This document shows positions 41,590 through 54,829 of a DNA stretch of 64,000 nt, piece by piece. Under the pieces are notes generated by a model. The model was not told where the DNA came from, ran no database searches, and saw nothing but the letters and a program-made list of their open reading frames with translations. A program made the position numbers and the translations under genes. The stretch comes from Chionoecetes opilio (lineage: Eukaryota > Arthropoda > Malacostraca > Decapoda > Majidae): positions 47,253-111,252 of the forward strand of contig JACEEZ010010165.1 of NCBI GenBank assembly GCA_016584305.1, in the 5' to 3' direction. The stretch's first letter is position 1. Each line of letters begins with the position of its first letter.

Positions 41590-43640
41590 AATTAGATGTC
41601 TCATTTACAGATCAAGTTTGGTTTTAAGCTGAAGTGTGTTCCAGGTGTGGTATTTGGTTTTTGCTATGTACCACCTTCTGACTCTCCATATTTTAATCAT
41701 GCTTTGTTAAGTAATATACAAGAAAAAGTTAAGACCACCCACTATGATCATGATGACTGTGTGTTGATGGCGATATGAATGCTCGTTTCGGCACCGCTGT
41801 GTGTCATTTGGGCCTGTTACCCTTGGTTTGGATCATTATTCTTATCCGAATATTCCGACCGGATTCAGCCCAACGATAATGCTAATGCTCTACTTGGTAT
41901 TTGTTTTGATGAAAGATTATTAATTGTGAGAAACTTTGTTGTAATGAAAATATGTACTCTAGCAATTTAACTATCATCAAGGCAGAGTGTGGGTATCTGA
42001 ACTAGATTCTTGTATTACATCTTCTAGTAGGGTTGAACAAGTATGTATTTTTAACGTTAATCAAGATTAACGTTACCCTCGGACCATGCGCCCGTTTCTG
42101 TTGTATTCAAAGCACATCGTATTAACTTAGAGAGTCTTGTTACTCGTGCCTCACGGTTAGGGGATCACGTCTCCCTTATATAATAGACAACTTGTAAACT
42201 AATGAGAAGTCCAGTAAAATTTAGCACCATAGACGCTGATCAATTTATGAATGCATTGCCCACAGTGTAGTCAGCCCCTGCTTGGTAATGACACTGACGC
42301 GGAAGTGGATGAGTTTGAAATACGATATACGTGTGTGCCCGTAATAGTAAGTCTCGAAATCGTGCCCCTGAAGATGATCTGATTGATAGGTGGGAGTGCT
42401 TGTTAAAGGAAAATGATCAGGCGCAGTTTATGGCGGGGCATTTAATTGGCGTGGTGAGGTGGAGCCGACGCCTGTTGCGTCAAGCGTGGCTTCACCTCCT
42501 ACTGATGAAGATTTTAAGGATTATTTTGAACACATATATAACCCTCCCGATGTGTGTGTACCTAACATTGACACTTTGTACAGTGATGTATATATGCCGG
42601 TGTTGGACGACCCAATAATGCCGCAGGAAGTACTGGAGGGTTAAAGAGGCTGAATGTAACAAGGCGTGTGGTCCCGATGGCACACCCCCGGGTATTTTTT
42701 AAGTTATTACCACCTCTATGGATTCTAACTTAGCAATGTTTTTTAAATAATATTTTCAGGGCCCGCTGCGTACCCATCGTCATGGGTCACGGCCAAACTA
42801 TTTACAGTTTTTAAGCGAGGTTCTCGTTCAGTAGTATCCAATTATAGAGGAATCAATGTCATCAACAGCTTTGCTAAACTCTATGACATGGTGCTAGTAG
42901 TAGATTGAACGAGTGGTTTACCCTTACCGTGAACAAGCAGGCAGCCAGGCAGGAAGAGGATGCCTTGAGCATATAGTGACTTTGCTTTGCTTTGTGACGT
43001 GGCAAGAGAAAGAAATTCAAGCTATACGTTACGTTTGTCGACTTTTCACAGGCGTATGATAAGGGCCACGCGATGTTTTGTTTGGTGTTTTAAAGCGTAT
43101 AGGATGCGGTTGCTACCATGCTGTTGGCCTTAGCTGCTGGGGTACAGGCTTACGCTCGCTGTTTTTGGCTCCGCAATTGTCTCGGCTACTGTAGGCGTGC
43201 GTCAGGGATCTCCGACATCATGTTTATTATTCATAATATTTGTGAATGATTTGATTAGATTAATCAAGCAGAACTGTGACATGGATGGCTTCCTGGCATG
43301 GCTGCATGTACTCGTCCTCATGGATGATACTGTGCTCTATCCACAAGTAAGAAAATATGATAAAAAAAATTAGAACTTCTGAATCAGTTTTTGTACGTCA
43401 CATAGGATGAAAATCACAGGAGCAAGACTAAATTTTTTGTGGTCAATGGGAATGATGCCGACAGGGAAGCCATGCACGTCGATGATGTAAGTGTGAGTGC
43501 GTGCGAGCATTATATATATTTAGGCAGCCCCTTTGCTGCTGATGGTTCAACAAGTACAGCCATTAAGCTGCACGCACAGAGTAAGATGTGTCACGCCAAA
43601 GACTACTCTATACTGGACTTGCTACTCATTTTGGGCTATT
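41590..43640 (+). pseudogene. Non-LTR retrotransposon ORF2 (endonuclease and RT), frameshifted
   Basis: In order on plus: GVVFGFCYVPPSDSPYF and DDCVLMAI, a decayed GDxN endonuclease block (41640-41780); PNDNANALLGICFDERLLIV (41870-41930); RNRAPEDDLIDRWECLLKEN (42350-42410); FKDYFEHIYNPPD and ACGPDGTPPGIF with the GPDG motif (42670); TVFKRGSRSVVSNYRGINVI (42805-42865); TFVDFSQAYDKGH (43030); GVRQGSPTSCLLFIIFVNDL (43195-43250); LMDDTVLYPQ, an altered ADD block (43320); and YIYLGSPFAADGS (43515). This is the full RT domain order. At least five frame changes. The end is cut at the hairpin element at 43712. Confidence 0.85.
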
Positions 43641-43711
43641 TCCAGTGGAGGCCAGTTTTGCGATTCCTGCCATTTTCGAACATCACTCCCTTTTCCCTTC
43701 CTATGGTTTAT

Positions 43712-44307
43712 CAGTATATATGATATACCGTTATCTTCGTAAATTTTTGTTCTATAATATTATCAATAAAAAACAGTAAAATGCAATAAAGAAATGCCAT
43801 AATGAGAGAGTTAAGAAATATGCATGAACTTAATATTCACTTGAACTCATCGCCATTTAATATTTTGCAAGAAAACATTCTAGATGCTAGCGATAGAAAG
43901 AAGCAGATTTTCATTAGCTTTCCATTGCTATATTTCGTTTTCTGATAAATGAATCATAACCATGCATAAATTAGCGTTAACTAAAAAAATAACGTCATCT
44001 ATCGGGATAATTACCCGATGGATGATGTTATTTTTTTAGTTAACGCTAATTTAGGCATGGTGGTAATTCATTTATCAGAAAACGAAATATAGCAATGGAA
44101 AGCTAATGAAAATCCGCTTCTTTCTATCGCTAGCATCTAAAATGTTTTCTCGCAAAATATTAAATGGCGAAGAGTTTAAGTATATATTGAGGTCATGCAT
44201 ATTTCTTCACTCTCTCATAATGGCATTTCTTTAGTGTATTTTACTTTTTTTTATTTGATAATATTATAGAACAAACAGTTACGAAGATAACGGTATATCA
44301 TATACTG
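43712..44307. mobile_element. 596-bp near-perfect hairpin element
   Basis: Arms of about 298 bp pair around 44010 (ATCGGGATAATTACCCGAT). Ends CAGTATATATGATATACCG and CGGTATATCATATACTG. Arms differ by only scattered bases, for example CTAGATGCTAGCGATAGAAA against its partner near 44130. No coding. Confidence 0.9.
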
Positions 44308-44759
44308 TCGGACCCCGCCGAACACGACAGTTACGGTCCTGACCCCGTCGTGCACGGCAAAATTCATGTTCGGCGAATAACAGGTTCAATAGGAAAATAG
44401 GGGTTACGTTCCCAGACCATCACTTTTTGGGGGGTCAAAAAAAAATTTCACTTTTTTTTTATAAGTAAAAAAATAGGTTACGTTCCCAGACCCTCATTTT
44501 TGGAGGGTTTAAAAAATGTTTACTACTATTTTTTGGGTGAATAAGATGAAGGAAACAAATGTTATTACAATTAAATATTTTTTTTTAATAATAAAAAATA
44601 CCTTTAAAACTAGAAAATGGTTTTCATTAACTATAAAAAAAATAGAGGTAACAGGCTGCTTTGGCTGGTGTAGCAGGAGGCATGGCTGGTGTGCTGGGTG
44701 GAGATCACTCACTGTCTGTATCATCGGATCATCAAAGCCACATAATGGGATGGGAGAGC

Positions 44760-46330
44760 AGATGACATTGATGAGGTAGTATTACTGGTGTAGCAGGAGT
44801 AACAGGCTGCCTGGCTGTGTAGTAACAGGAGGTGTAGCAGGTGTAGAATGCTTCTTGGCTGGTGTGCTGGGTGGAGAGGTTTGAAGAAAGCTGTGATGGC
44901 TTTTGGCAAGCAGAGGCCTCCATGCTCCTTAAAGTTTTCCCTTTTAGGGTATAAGGCCTTCATCCACAACTCTCTTGAATTTATGCTCCTCTCCTGTATG
45001 GGGTCTTGGTCAGTGAAGAGCTCTGTCAAGTTATTGCTTCCCTCAGCAAGTTTCTCAATTTCATGATGGTAAAAAACAGGCCTTGTCTCTGTGTCGTCAT
45101 CTTCATCAGCATCATCCCCCTGCTTGGGTCATCCTCATCTGGATAATCTCTTCCACTGAAGGCTCTGCTCCATGGGAGTCAATGATTCTGCCAATCCTCC
45201 TCAGTCATGTCAGAGAAGCCTTCACCCCCAACAGTGGGGTGCCAGGTCTACAATGTCCTTCATTTGCTGAGTGACGCAGGGAACCCATTGAAGTCGTTGA
45301 CAAAACTCAGGCCCGAGTGCATACCAACAGGCATTAAGGGTGCTTGGCTTCACTTCATCCCATGCCTGCTTGATGGTCAAAAGAGCATGTCGGATGTTTG
45401 TACTGCTTCCAGAAGTCCATGAGAGTCATCGTGCTGTCGTCTTCCATCCTCTTGAGTGCTTCTCTGTACACAGCCCTCTGGTAGTTGCACTTGAATGTCT
45501 TGATCACACCCATGTCCATAGGGTTTTTAAAAGGGAAGTTGTCCTTGGGGAAGGTAGGAAACGCACACATTCGGATGGTCCAGGTTTAAGTGCCTGTGAA
45601 GTGTGTTTCCCCCAGCATTATCCACTAGCAGAACTGCCTTAAAAGCCAGATTTTTCTTGGACATGTAGAGCTGCACTTCTGGCACAAAATGTTCATGGAA
45701 CCACTCCTCAAACAACCTTCGCTGTCACCCATGCCTTCTTGTTTGATTTCCATACCACTGACAGAAAACGCTTGTGAGTCCCTTCAGACACGTGGGTTGG
45801 CAGCACGATACACAAGGAGCGGTTTAATCTTGCGTCCCCTGCAGCATTCCCACAAACAGCAGTGTCAGACGGTCCTTAAATGCCTTGAATCCTGGTAACT
45901 TCCCTTGACTTCCTTGTTGGGTTTTAAGTCCTATTGCCCATTTTCTGTAAAATAGGCCATTTTCGTCCGCATTGACACCTGCTCAGGTAGGTAGTCACTG
46001 TCTTCAATCAGGGACTTGAAGGTGCTGAGGTTATGCCGCGCCCCTTCCTTATCAGCTGACCCACTCTCACCTGTGAAAAAAACGAAGAAAAAACCTTTTT
46101 TATTATGGGAATATGGCAATCAATAGATAGATTTGATAGAAGTGTGAAAAAATATTTAATGCTCTTCATTACGGGAATATAGACGAGTCAATATTAGATA
46201 GATAGAAGTGTGAAAATATATTGAATGTTTTTACCTGTGCGAGCAATGTTGTGCAGGCTAAAAACGCTGCATGAATCTATGGAACCACCCATGGGGTGGC
46301 AATAAACCCGGGGGCAGGGGGGGATCCGAA
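44760..46330 (-). pseudogene. Tigger/CENP-B-type DDD transposase, frameshifted, one intron
   Basis: On minus the first exon reads WFHRFMQRF, then (one base shifted) SLHNIARTG to a donor GTAAAAAC at 46233. After a 160-bp intron ending TTTTTTTCACAG, it reads ESGSADKEGARHNLSTFKSL and YLPEQV. The catalytic blocks then follow: VNADENGLFYRKW (about 45975-45940, frame shifted), AFKAVLLVDNAGGN (about 45640-45600) and NPMDMGVIKTFKCNYQRAVY (about 45520-45460). These are the three Asp-bearing motifs of Tigger/pogo DDE enzymes. The helix-turn-helix DNA-binding N-terminus is not found. It would cut and rejoin transposon ends; this copy cannot be functional as read. Confidence 0.83.
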
Positions 46331-46499
46331 GGCTCCTTCTCTGCTAGGTGGTCGTAGATGTCCTCGCCTTTTCCTGATGGCTAACGGGCCCTCCACGTTG
46401 CTCTTCCGCTGTCCACTTGCTCTGATATCCACCTGTTATGCGTAAATGACAAGAAAAAAACAATGCGTAAATACAATGGTATGTACAACGGTATGCCTC

Positions 46500-47220
46500 A
46501 ACACACACCCCACCCCATGCATGCATGCTAACACACCTGCACTACACCACACACACACACACATGCATGCATTAACAAAACTAAGTAGCAACAAACACAC
46601 ACACACAACACCAACAACACCACACAACAACACACACAACACACACACACACACGCCTCAAAACAGCCCAAAAACCACCCCCACTGTTAACACACCTGCA
46701 CGTAGCACGAACAACACACACACACACACACAGCCCCAACACAGCCACACCCCCGCAGCACCTGTTAACACACCTGACGTAGCAAAAACAACAAAACACA
46801 CACACACACACAACACAACACACCAACACAAACACACAAACACACACACACATGCCTCAACACAAACCCAAACACGCAGCAAACCCTTAACACACCTGCA
46901 GTAGCACGACACACACACACACACACAAATGCCTCAACACCAGCCCACCCACCACCAGACACCTGTTAACAAACCTGCAAAGTAAAACACAACACACACA
47001 CACACATGCCTCAACACAGCCCACACCACCGCAGACTGTTAACACACTGCCCCGTAGCACAAAAACAACACACACAACACACACACACCGTAGTTTAAAA
47101 TCGTAGTAACATAGGTAATAAACATACTTTATTCATATGAATATAATTAATCACCCGTAAAACCCTTACACACCCCCGAGCACCTGTTAGCACACCACAT
47201 GTAGCAACACACACAATAAC
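46500..47220. repeat. CA-rich minisatellite, units of about 75-95 bp
   Basis: Each unit has a (CA)n block, then CCTCAACACAGCCCA-type text and TTAACACACCTGCAGTAGCA. About seven units. ORFs on both strands are repeat translations. Confidence 0.9.
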
Positions 47221-47799
47221 ATAAACTTTAAATTATATGAAAAACATTAACTCCACCGTTTATATTTCTCCATCTTCTCTAGCAGCGGGTCACGTCGGCT
47301 CACAGAAGCCCTGCTAGAGACACAGCACTCCCCTCGCACGCTTTGTCTTATTTTTCACCGGGGCTTCCAGATGGTACGAACAGTGGCCCCTCATGCAGGC
47401 CAAAACTTTTGCCCTAGCAGACCAGCCAGGCCACTACAATCACAACAAGCACATCCATCTCCTCCGCTAGGAAACACTTTCCTCTCTTTGCTTGACCCCG
47501 GAGTAGGTGGAGCCGAACGCTTGAAAGACATGGCCAGCAGGGCAGCACGACGTGAGGCACAGCGCACGAGCAGGAGAGAAGACTACGTGTAGCAGCTCTG
47601 GCGCCCAGGGTGAGCGTTCCCAGCTTGTCCGGCCCAAAATGCCGCCGACAGCATCCCCAAAAACATCCCCGGGAAAATTAAATTGTGTTATCGCGAGTAA
47701 AACTCGTTTCGGCAAATATGGATATTTTACCCATTCGTGTAAAGGGGAGTTTCCCGGCAGGGCGAACTCGTGTTGGCGGGTCCGACAGTTACGAAAACC

Positions 47800-48755
47800 T
47801 TAGGAAAGGAAATAGGGTGATGTTAAAAAATGGCAGAATCCAAATGGCCTCCCCTGGTCATGGGGGGTTGGCGCGGGGCACGAGTAGCAAGTTCAGTATA
47901 GAGTAGTCCCCCTTGGTCCTGCACTTAAGTTTATATCTTTATCAGTAAAATATGATATCCTTTTTTTGTCAAGGTCAAATGTTTCAAGCGGCCTTTATGT
48001 GACTATTTTATACGGTGTGATCTTGGTTGAATGGCGATATGAAACCTGTCAACAATTATACATGTGGTGTATCAAAACAGAGTTGGTGTTAAGAAGACAA
48101 CATGTAACGAGCTGGTTAGCGGAAAACTCGGCTATCCCCTTACTGCTCTCATCCTGGCTAAACAGCGCAAATTTTTCAGGGAAATGGGGAGAGAGAAGAA
48201 GGGGAATGGCTGAAGACCTTGGTTCATGCCATGCATATCACGCTCGTCACGCCTGTCATATCTCACGCTATTTAGAGGGCATCCTCAACAACGGAAGGAC
48301 GTGTGCACATTGCATGGAGAAAAGAAAGCAAAAATATTAAATCACAGCGAATAAATGATCATCTATATTCAAACTATATTCACGATTAACCCTGACCTTT
48401 CTGTACATGAAATATATAGATCAAAAGTAGTTAAGAAAACAAAGAATCTCATTTGGACTCGCTTTAAAAAAATGAGTGCGCACTCTCTCGCTGTTGAGGA
48501 GGCGATGGAAACGGGAGGCCCGAGTCGTCTGCCACTAGAAAAAGTCTGTGTTCCTGTGGACACATTCAAAACGACAAAAATGTTTTAAGGGATTGTGGTT
48601 TTTAACATCAATATACGCCACAATTTTATGTGTCGACGTTGAAAACTTAATGCTGGAGAGGAATGACTTTGCCAAATGTAGTACTATCCTACACCGTATC
48701 CTTTCAGAGTTTATATAGTTTTTTGTTTTATATTAGTATTTAGTTCTTGTTGTTT
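47800..48755. other. Two unassigned frames, no supportable gene
   Basis: Frames at 47966-48340 and 48355-48588 (+) are the longest. The first ends HARHACHISRYLEGILNNGR then CAHCMEKRKQKY; the second reads KKTKNLIWTRFKKMSAHSLA then VEEAMETGGPSRLPLEK. Neither matches a family I know. They could be decayed or very young exons; chance is as likely. Confidence 0.3.
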
Positions 48756-48760
48756 TAGTA

Positions 48761-50440
48761 CAGTCAAACCTCGATATAACGGACTAAGGGGGAGGAGGAA
48801 ATCCATTAAAATAGCCCGATTGTCCGTTATTAGCGAGGGTATTTTCCCAAGGGGGAAAAAAATATGAAAAAACGGAAAAATTGTGAAAAATGAGAAATTT
48901 AAACACAAACACAACCCGACTGTGTAGCTATGTTTGGAGGTAACACAACAGCCCGGCACACTCTGAATTTGGTCCGCTCCTACACGTGAAATAATGAAGA
49001 AATAATCACAAAACAACCAGAACGTGTTAGTGTAGTCAAACTCAAACTCTAGGAAGGTAAGCAATTACTACGAGCAGATTCAGCCGTTTGGGTTCCAAAG
49101 GGATTGCTATTATCATGCTATTCATTATTTATATATATTATAGGTTGTGAACTGAGTTCTATACAGTTACACTATTTAGGTCAGTGTAGCACTGCGTGCG
49201 CCTTAGTAAGGGTGTTTAGGGTGTTGAGGTTAAGGGGAGACGTTAGCACGGCCACGCCATAACACTAATAGTCACTGTTTTAAACAATACAGCCCAAATC
49301 CCAAACATCCGGGCTTTTCCAAACAACCGACTTTTTCACCACCACATTGTGTCTTGTTTGGCCATTTATTTTACTTAGTTTTTTTTAGTTTTAGAAAGTA
49401 TTGTTGTGGCTTATTTATGCATGGAATTTTTCTTTAGCGATACCACGGGTCGGCCCTTCAAGAGCTGACTTTTATGTTCTATCCATTTTGTCCTTACGTT
49501 TATGGTACTGTGATATTCCGAACACCGACTATTCCAATTTTTGGGCCTTTCCTTCGGTCCCCCAAAGGGCGGTAATTAATTACTTAGCTGTACACACCTT
49601 CTACCACTAAATCAATAGCAACACAGGCTCCTTTAATATTATATTAACACCTTCACTGCAGATATCAAATCAAGGCCTACTCCCCTGTGCGGCAGGTTTA
49701 ATTAAAATTAAAATAATTTTTCTGATCATAATTTTAAAGGCCTAAAATGGAATAGAATGCTCATTCCATACCAGAAATCTATGTTTGGTCTTGGTGGAGG
49801 TACCAGCTAAGTTGAAAGTTTCCCTTTAAAGTGCAGCAACAAAGGGCGTGAACGTGCTGCCAGACGCACAATTTAAACTACTTTCTACTCAACATAATAC
49901 AGCTTATTTGTACATAATGCTTTCATTCAGCATTCATTCCATACATCTGTTTAATCCATCAAGAAAAATTTGAATATCTTGCTATTTAGCCTCGCCATTG
50001 AATAGGAGGGCGAGCAGCGTTTAACACGTCGTTTCTGTAACGTTGACCTTATTAGTCCCCTCACTCCGCAAGCAGAAAAAGATTTTATTATATCACAACA
50101 TTGACAAATGTTGCCATACAAGCCTATTACAACAATATTTACCATAATATCATGAGCAACGCATTTAAATACAGAAACCATATATGTACCAGCCGCAGTG
50201 AACCCTTAAATAGCTGAGAGACCGTATTTGTACCAGCCGCAGTGAAGGGGTTAATATGTGATACATCAAAACTCATTAAAACCCAAGCATTCCAAAATAA
50301 AATGAGAAAATACAATAATGTTAGTGAAAAATTTTTCGAAAATGGCGATAACGGGCTAATATGCAAAAAAAAAAAAAAAAAAAAAAAGTCACGCAAATGG
50401 AGTCCGTTACATCGAGGTCCGTTATATAGAGGTTTGACTG
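48761..50440. mobile_element. Tigger-like non-autonomous transposon, 1.68 kb
   Basis: Termini CAGTCAAACCTCGATATAAC (48761) and the complement of CAGTCAAACCTCTATATAAC (to 50440), with TA on both sides. The CCGTTAT/ATAACGG motif repeats inside both ends. A poly(A) tract (50366-50386) lies near the right end. It contains another MITE. Confidence 0.88.
49644..50254. mobile_element. TTAA-flanked MITE nested in the Tigger-like element
   Basis: Starts TTAACACCTTCACTGC and ends GCAGTGAAGGGGTTAA; 611 bp. GTACCAGCCGCAGTGAA is repeated inside the right end (50187 and 50230). Termini resemble the 212-bp TTAA family but the interior is different. Confidence 0.78.
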
Positions 50441-51270
50441 TACTCGTATTTTCGTCTTTGATGTTTTATTGCTTGTCTGATTTTATTGATGTTTTGTGGT
50501 ATTCGTGATGGCGTTTTTTTTTGTGTAGTTTTCAGTTTTTTATAAAAAAGAAATAATAGTTTTTAATATTCCATTTAAGTATTTTCCATTTTTTAGTATT
50601 CTGTTTTAGTATTTTCAGTATTTTAGTATTCAGTTTTTAATTGTTTATTGCTTGTTTAGGTTTTTACAAATTTATTGTAGTTTTCATTGATTCTTTTTCA
50701 TTGATGCTCATAATTATTGCACTGATTTTTGTAAAAGGAAAAATTTCTTGCGTTTTAGTGTTTGAGTGATGATTGAAGACCTCATTGTCAGAAAGTAGAT
50801 TTGAAGGATTATATGTGCGCATGTGAGAAACTGTTTTTTGTAAACTTTACTGTTAAAACACTTTTGTGGACCATTTAACTGATTATTATGTGTTGTTGCA
50901 CAAGCTTTGTAAATTGTGGTCAATAAATGATCTATCTATCTATATATCTATCTGTGGTTGTAGGAGTGGTGGGTGTGTGAGTAGGAGTGTTGTAGGTGAT
51001 GACATGCATGGTGGTGGTGGTGAGGTATTGTCGGCTGGCTTGGACCTGGGGCATAGGATTTTTTTTTTAAAATTTTTATTATTATTATTATTATTATTTT
51101 ATTTTTACAGAACAAAAGACTGGCCAAGTTTTTTTTTATTTTTTAGTTTTTTATAAATAACTATACATGTTTGTCTTGTTTAGGTTTGTTTATAGTTCAT
51201 GCTTTAGTGTTGTTTACCGTGCACACCACCACCTTAAACAGGTCATGTCTATGTAATACAAGGATATTAA
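50441..51270. other. No gene seen; retroelement tails
   Basis: Contains a TCAATAAATGATCTATCTATC tail (50920-50950), typical of a LINE 3' end, and an (ATT)n run followed by AGACTGGCCAAG (51075-51127), similar to the Jockey-like 3' UTR start. No coding sequence. Confidence 0.5.
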
Positions 51271-51318
51271 ACAGGTTATTCCTACAGCAGCATTTCCCCG
51301 CCACTACTTACATGACTT

Positions 51319-54300
51319 CACTGAGATATTTCTACTGGGATATTTATAGGAGCACTGAGATATTTCTACTGGGATATTTATAGGAGCACTGAGATATTTC
51401 TACTGGGATATTTATAGGAGCACTGAGATATTTCTACTGGGATATTATAGGAGCACTGAGATATTTCTACTGGGATATTTATAGAGCACTGAGATATTCC
51501 TACTGGGATATTTATAGGAGCACTGAGATATTTCTACTGGGATATTTATAGGAGCACTGAGATATTTCTACTGGGATATTTATAGGAGCACTGAGATATT
51601 TCTACTGGATATTTATAGGAGCACTGAGATATTTCTACTGGGATATTTATAGGAGCACTGAGATATTTCTACTGGGATATTTATAGGAGCACTGAGATAT
51701 TTCTACTGGGATATTTATAGGAGCACTGAGATATTTCTACTGGGATATTTATAGGAGCACTGAGATATTTCTACTGGGATATTTATAGGAGCACTGAGAT
51801 ATTTCTACTGGGATATTTATAGAGCACTGAGATATTTCTACTGGGATATTTATAGGAGCACTGAGATATTTCTACTGGGATATTTATAGGAGCACTGAGA
51901 TATTTTCTACTGGGATATTTATAGGAGCACTGAGATATTTCTACTGGGATATTTATAGAGCACTGAGATATTTCTACTGGGATATTTATAGGAGCACTGA
52001 GATATTTCTACTGGTATATTTATAGGAGCACTGAGATATTTCTACTGGGATATTTATAGGAGCACTGAGATATTTCTACTGGTATATTTATAGGAGCACT
52101 GAGATATTTCTACTGGGATATTTATAGGAGCACTGAGATATTTCTACTGGGATATTTATTTGGAGCACTGAGATATTTCTACTGGGATATTTATAGGAGC
52201 ACTGAGATATTTCTACTGGGATTTTTTATAGGAGCACTGAGATATTTCTACTGGGATATTTATAGGAGCACTGAGATATTTCTACTGGATATTTATAGAG
52301 CACTGAGATATTTCTACTGGGGTATTTATAGGAGCACTGAGATATTTCTACTGGGATATTTATAGGAGCACTGAGATATTTCTACTGGGATATTTATAGG
52401 AGCACTGAGATATTTCTACTGGGATATTTATAAGAGCACTGAGATATTTCTACTGGGATATTTATAGGAGCACTGAGATATTTCTACAGGGATATTTATA
52501 GGAGCACTGAGATATTTCTACTGGTATATTTATAGGAGCACTGAGATATTTCTACTGGTATATTTATAGGAGCACTGAGATATTTCTACTGGGATATTTA
52601 TATGAGCACTGAGATATTTCTACTGGGATATTTATAGGAGCACTGAGATATTTCTACTGGGATATTTATAGGAGCACTGAGATATTTCTACTGGGATATT
52701 TATAGGAGCACTGAGATATTTCTACTGGGATATTTATAGGAGCACTGAGATATTTCTACTGGGATATTTATAGGGGCACTGAGATATTTTCTACTGGGAT
52801 ATTTATAGGAGCACTGAGATATTTCTACTGGGATATTTATAGGAGCACTGAGATATTTCTACTGGGATATTTATAGGAGCACTGAGATATTTCTACTGAG
52901 ATATTTATAGGAGCACTGAGATATTTCTACTGGGATATTTATATGAGCACTGAGATATTTCTACTGGGATATTTATATGAGCACTGAGATATTTCTACTG
53001 GGATATTTATAGGAGCACTGAGATATTTCTACTGGGATATTTTTATAGCACTGAGATATTTCTACTGGGATATTTATATGAGCACTGAGATATTTCTACT
53101 GGGATATTTATATGAGCACTGAGATATTTCTACTGGGATATTTATAGGAGCACTGAGATATTTCTACTGGGATATTTATAGGAGCACTGAGATATTTCTA
53201 CTGGGATATTTATATGAGCACTGAGATATTTCTACTGGGATATTTATAGGAGCACTGAGATATTTCTACTGGGATATTTATAAGAGCACTGAGATATTTC
53301 TACTGGGATATTTATAGGAGCACTGAGATATTTCTACTGGGATATTTATATGAGCACTGAGATATTTCTACTGGGATATTTATAAGAGCACTGAGATATT
53401 TCTACTGGGATATTTATAGGAGCACTGAGATATTTCTACTGGGATATTTATATGAGCACTGAGATATTTCTACTGGGATATTTATATGAGCACTGAGATA
53501 TTTCTACTGAGATATTTATAAGAGCACTGAGATATTTCTACTGGGATATTTATAGGAGCACTGAGATATTTCTACTGGGATATTTATATGAGCACTGAGA
53601 TATTTCTACTGGGATATTTATAGGAGCACTGAGATATTTCTACTGGGATATTTATAGGAGCACTGAGATATTTCTACTGGGATATTTATAGGAGCACTGA
53701 GATATTTCTACTGGGATATTTATAGGAGCACTGAGATATTTCTACTGGGATATTTATATGAGCACTGAGATATTTCTACTGGGATATTTATAGGAGCACT
53801 GAGATATTTCTACTGGGATATTTATATGAGCACTGAGATATTTCTACTGGGATATTTATATGAGCACTGAGATATTTCTACTGGGATATTTATATGAGCA
53901 CTGAGATATTTCTACTGGGATATTTATAGGAGCACTGAGATATTTCTACTGGGATATTTATATGAGCACTGAGATTTTCTACTGGGATATTTATAGGAGC
54001 ACTGAGATATTTCTACTGGGATATTTATAGGAGCACTGAGATATTTCTACTGGGATATTTATAGGAGCACTGAGATATTTCTACTGGGATATTTATATGA
54101 GCACTGAGATATTTCTACTGGGATATTTATAAGAGCACTGAGATATTTCTACTGGGATATTTATAAGAGCACTGAGATATTTCTACTGGGATATTTATAT
54201 GAGCACTGAGATATTTCTACTGGGATATTTATAAGAGCACTGAGATATTTCTACTGGGATATTTATATGAGCACTGAGATATTTCTACTGGGATATTTAT

Positions 54301-54488
54301 AGGAGCACTGAGATATTTCTACTGGGATATTTATATGAGCACTGAGATATTTCTACTGGGATATTTATATGAGCACTGAGATATTTCTACTGGGATATTT
54401 ATAGGAGCACTGAGATATTTCTACTGGGATATTTATAGGAGCACTGAGATATTTCTACTGGGATATTTATAAGAGCACTGAGATATTT
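51319..54488 (+). repeat. 34-bp satellite, left arm, about 93 copies
   Basis: The unit is ACTGAGATATTTCTACT + GGGATATTTATAGGAGC, two related 17-bp halves sharing GATATTT. Variants of the AGGAG position are GGAG, TGAG and AAGAG. The outer third is nearly all GGAG, while the inner half mixes the three. Confidence 0.97.
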
Positions 54489-54829
54489 CATGTTATTTAT
54501 TGATCAATATTTTGTTGCCATGACAGTTTGTGTGTGGCATGAAGGAGTGATGGAGTGAAGAAATGGTGTTGTCTTAAGGCCGGTTCCCACCAGTCCCCTT
54601 GTACGGCCGCCGCTGCCGTTCCCCGCCCAACACTGACGTCACCATCACCACCACTGGAGTGGCTGTAGTGGTAACCGGCCTTTAGGGGTCAAAATGCAAC
54701 ACTGGCCTGTACAAGATGACCTCTGATGACCTCTAAGGTGTTGCAGGGTCATTCACAAGCCAGGTGACAGGTGAGAGGAGGAGAACTGTATGTTTTGTTC
54801 TATTGTATGTACAGATTTTACTACCGTAC
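54489..54829. repeat. Unique arm sequence of the foldback element, left
   Basis: Reverse complement of 58240-58550 with few differences (for example GTCCCCTTG against CAAGGAGAC). It contains a small PIF/Harbinger-like MITE. Confidence 0.92.
54574..54684. mobile_element. Small PIF/Harbinger-like MITE inside the arm
   Basis: TTA flanks AGGCCGGTTCCCAC at the left and GTGGTAACCGGCCT at the right. It is present in both arms (partner at 58357-58468), so it was there before the arms were duplicated. Confidence 0.65.

Larger units (their letters stand above)
44305..47788 (-). mobile_element. Tigger-like DNA transposon with transposase remnant
   Basis: Inverted termini CTGTCGGACCCCGCCGAACA (44305) and the complement of CTGTCGGACCCGCCAACACG (to 47788). 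A transposase of the Tigger/jerky group is encoded on minus between 46330 and 44760. A 700-bp CA-rich minisatellite (46500-47220) lies 5' of it. GGTTACGTTCCCAGACC is repeated at 44405 and 44475. The left end shares bases with the hairpin end. Confidence 0.78.

Noticed and set aside
46436..47084. Cys/Val-rich and His/Thr-rich ORFs
   Set aside because: Translations of (CA)n-rich minisatellite on both strands.
51319..54488. CRISPR array
   Set aside because: Units are head-to-tail without unique spacers, and the context is eukaryotic; it is a satellite.
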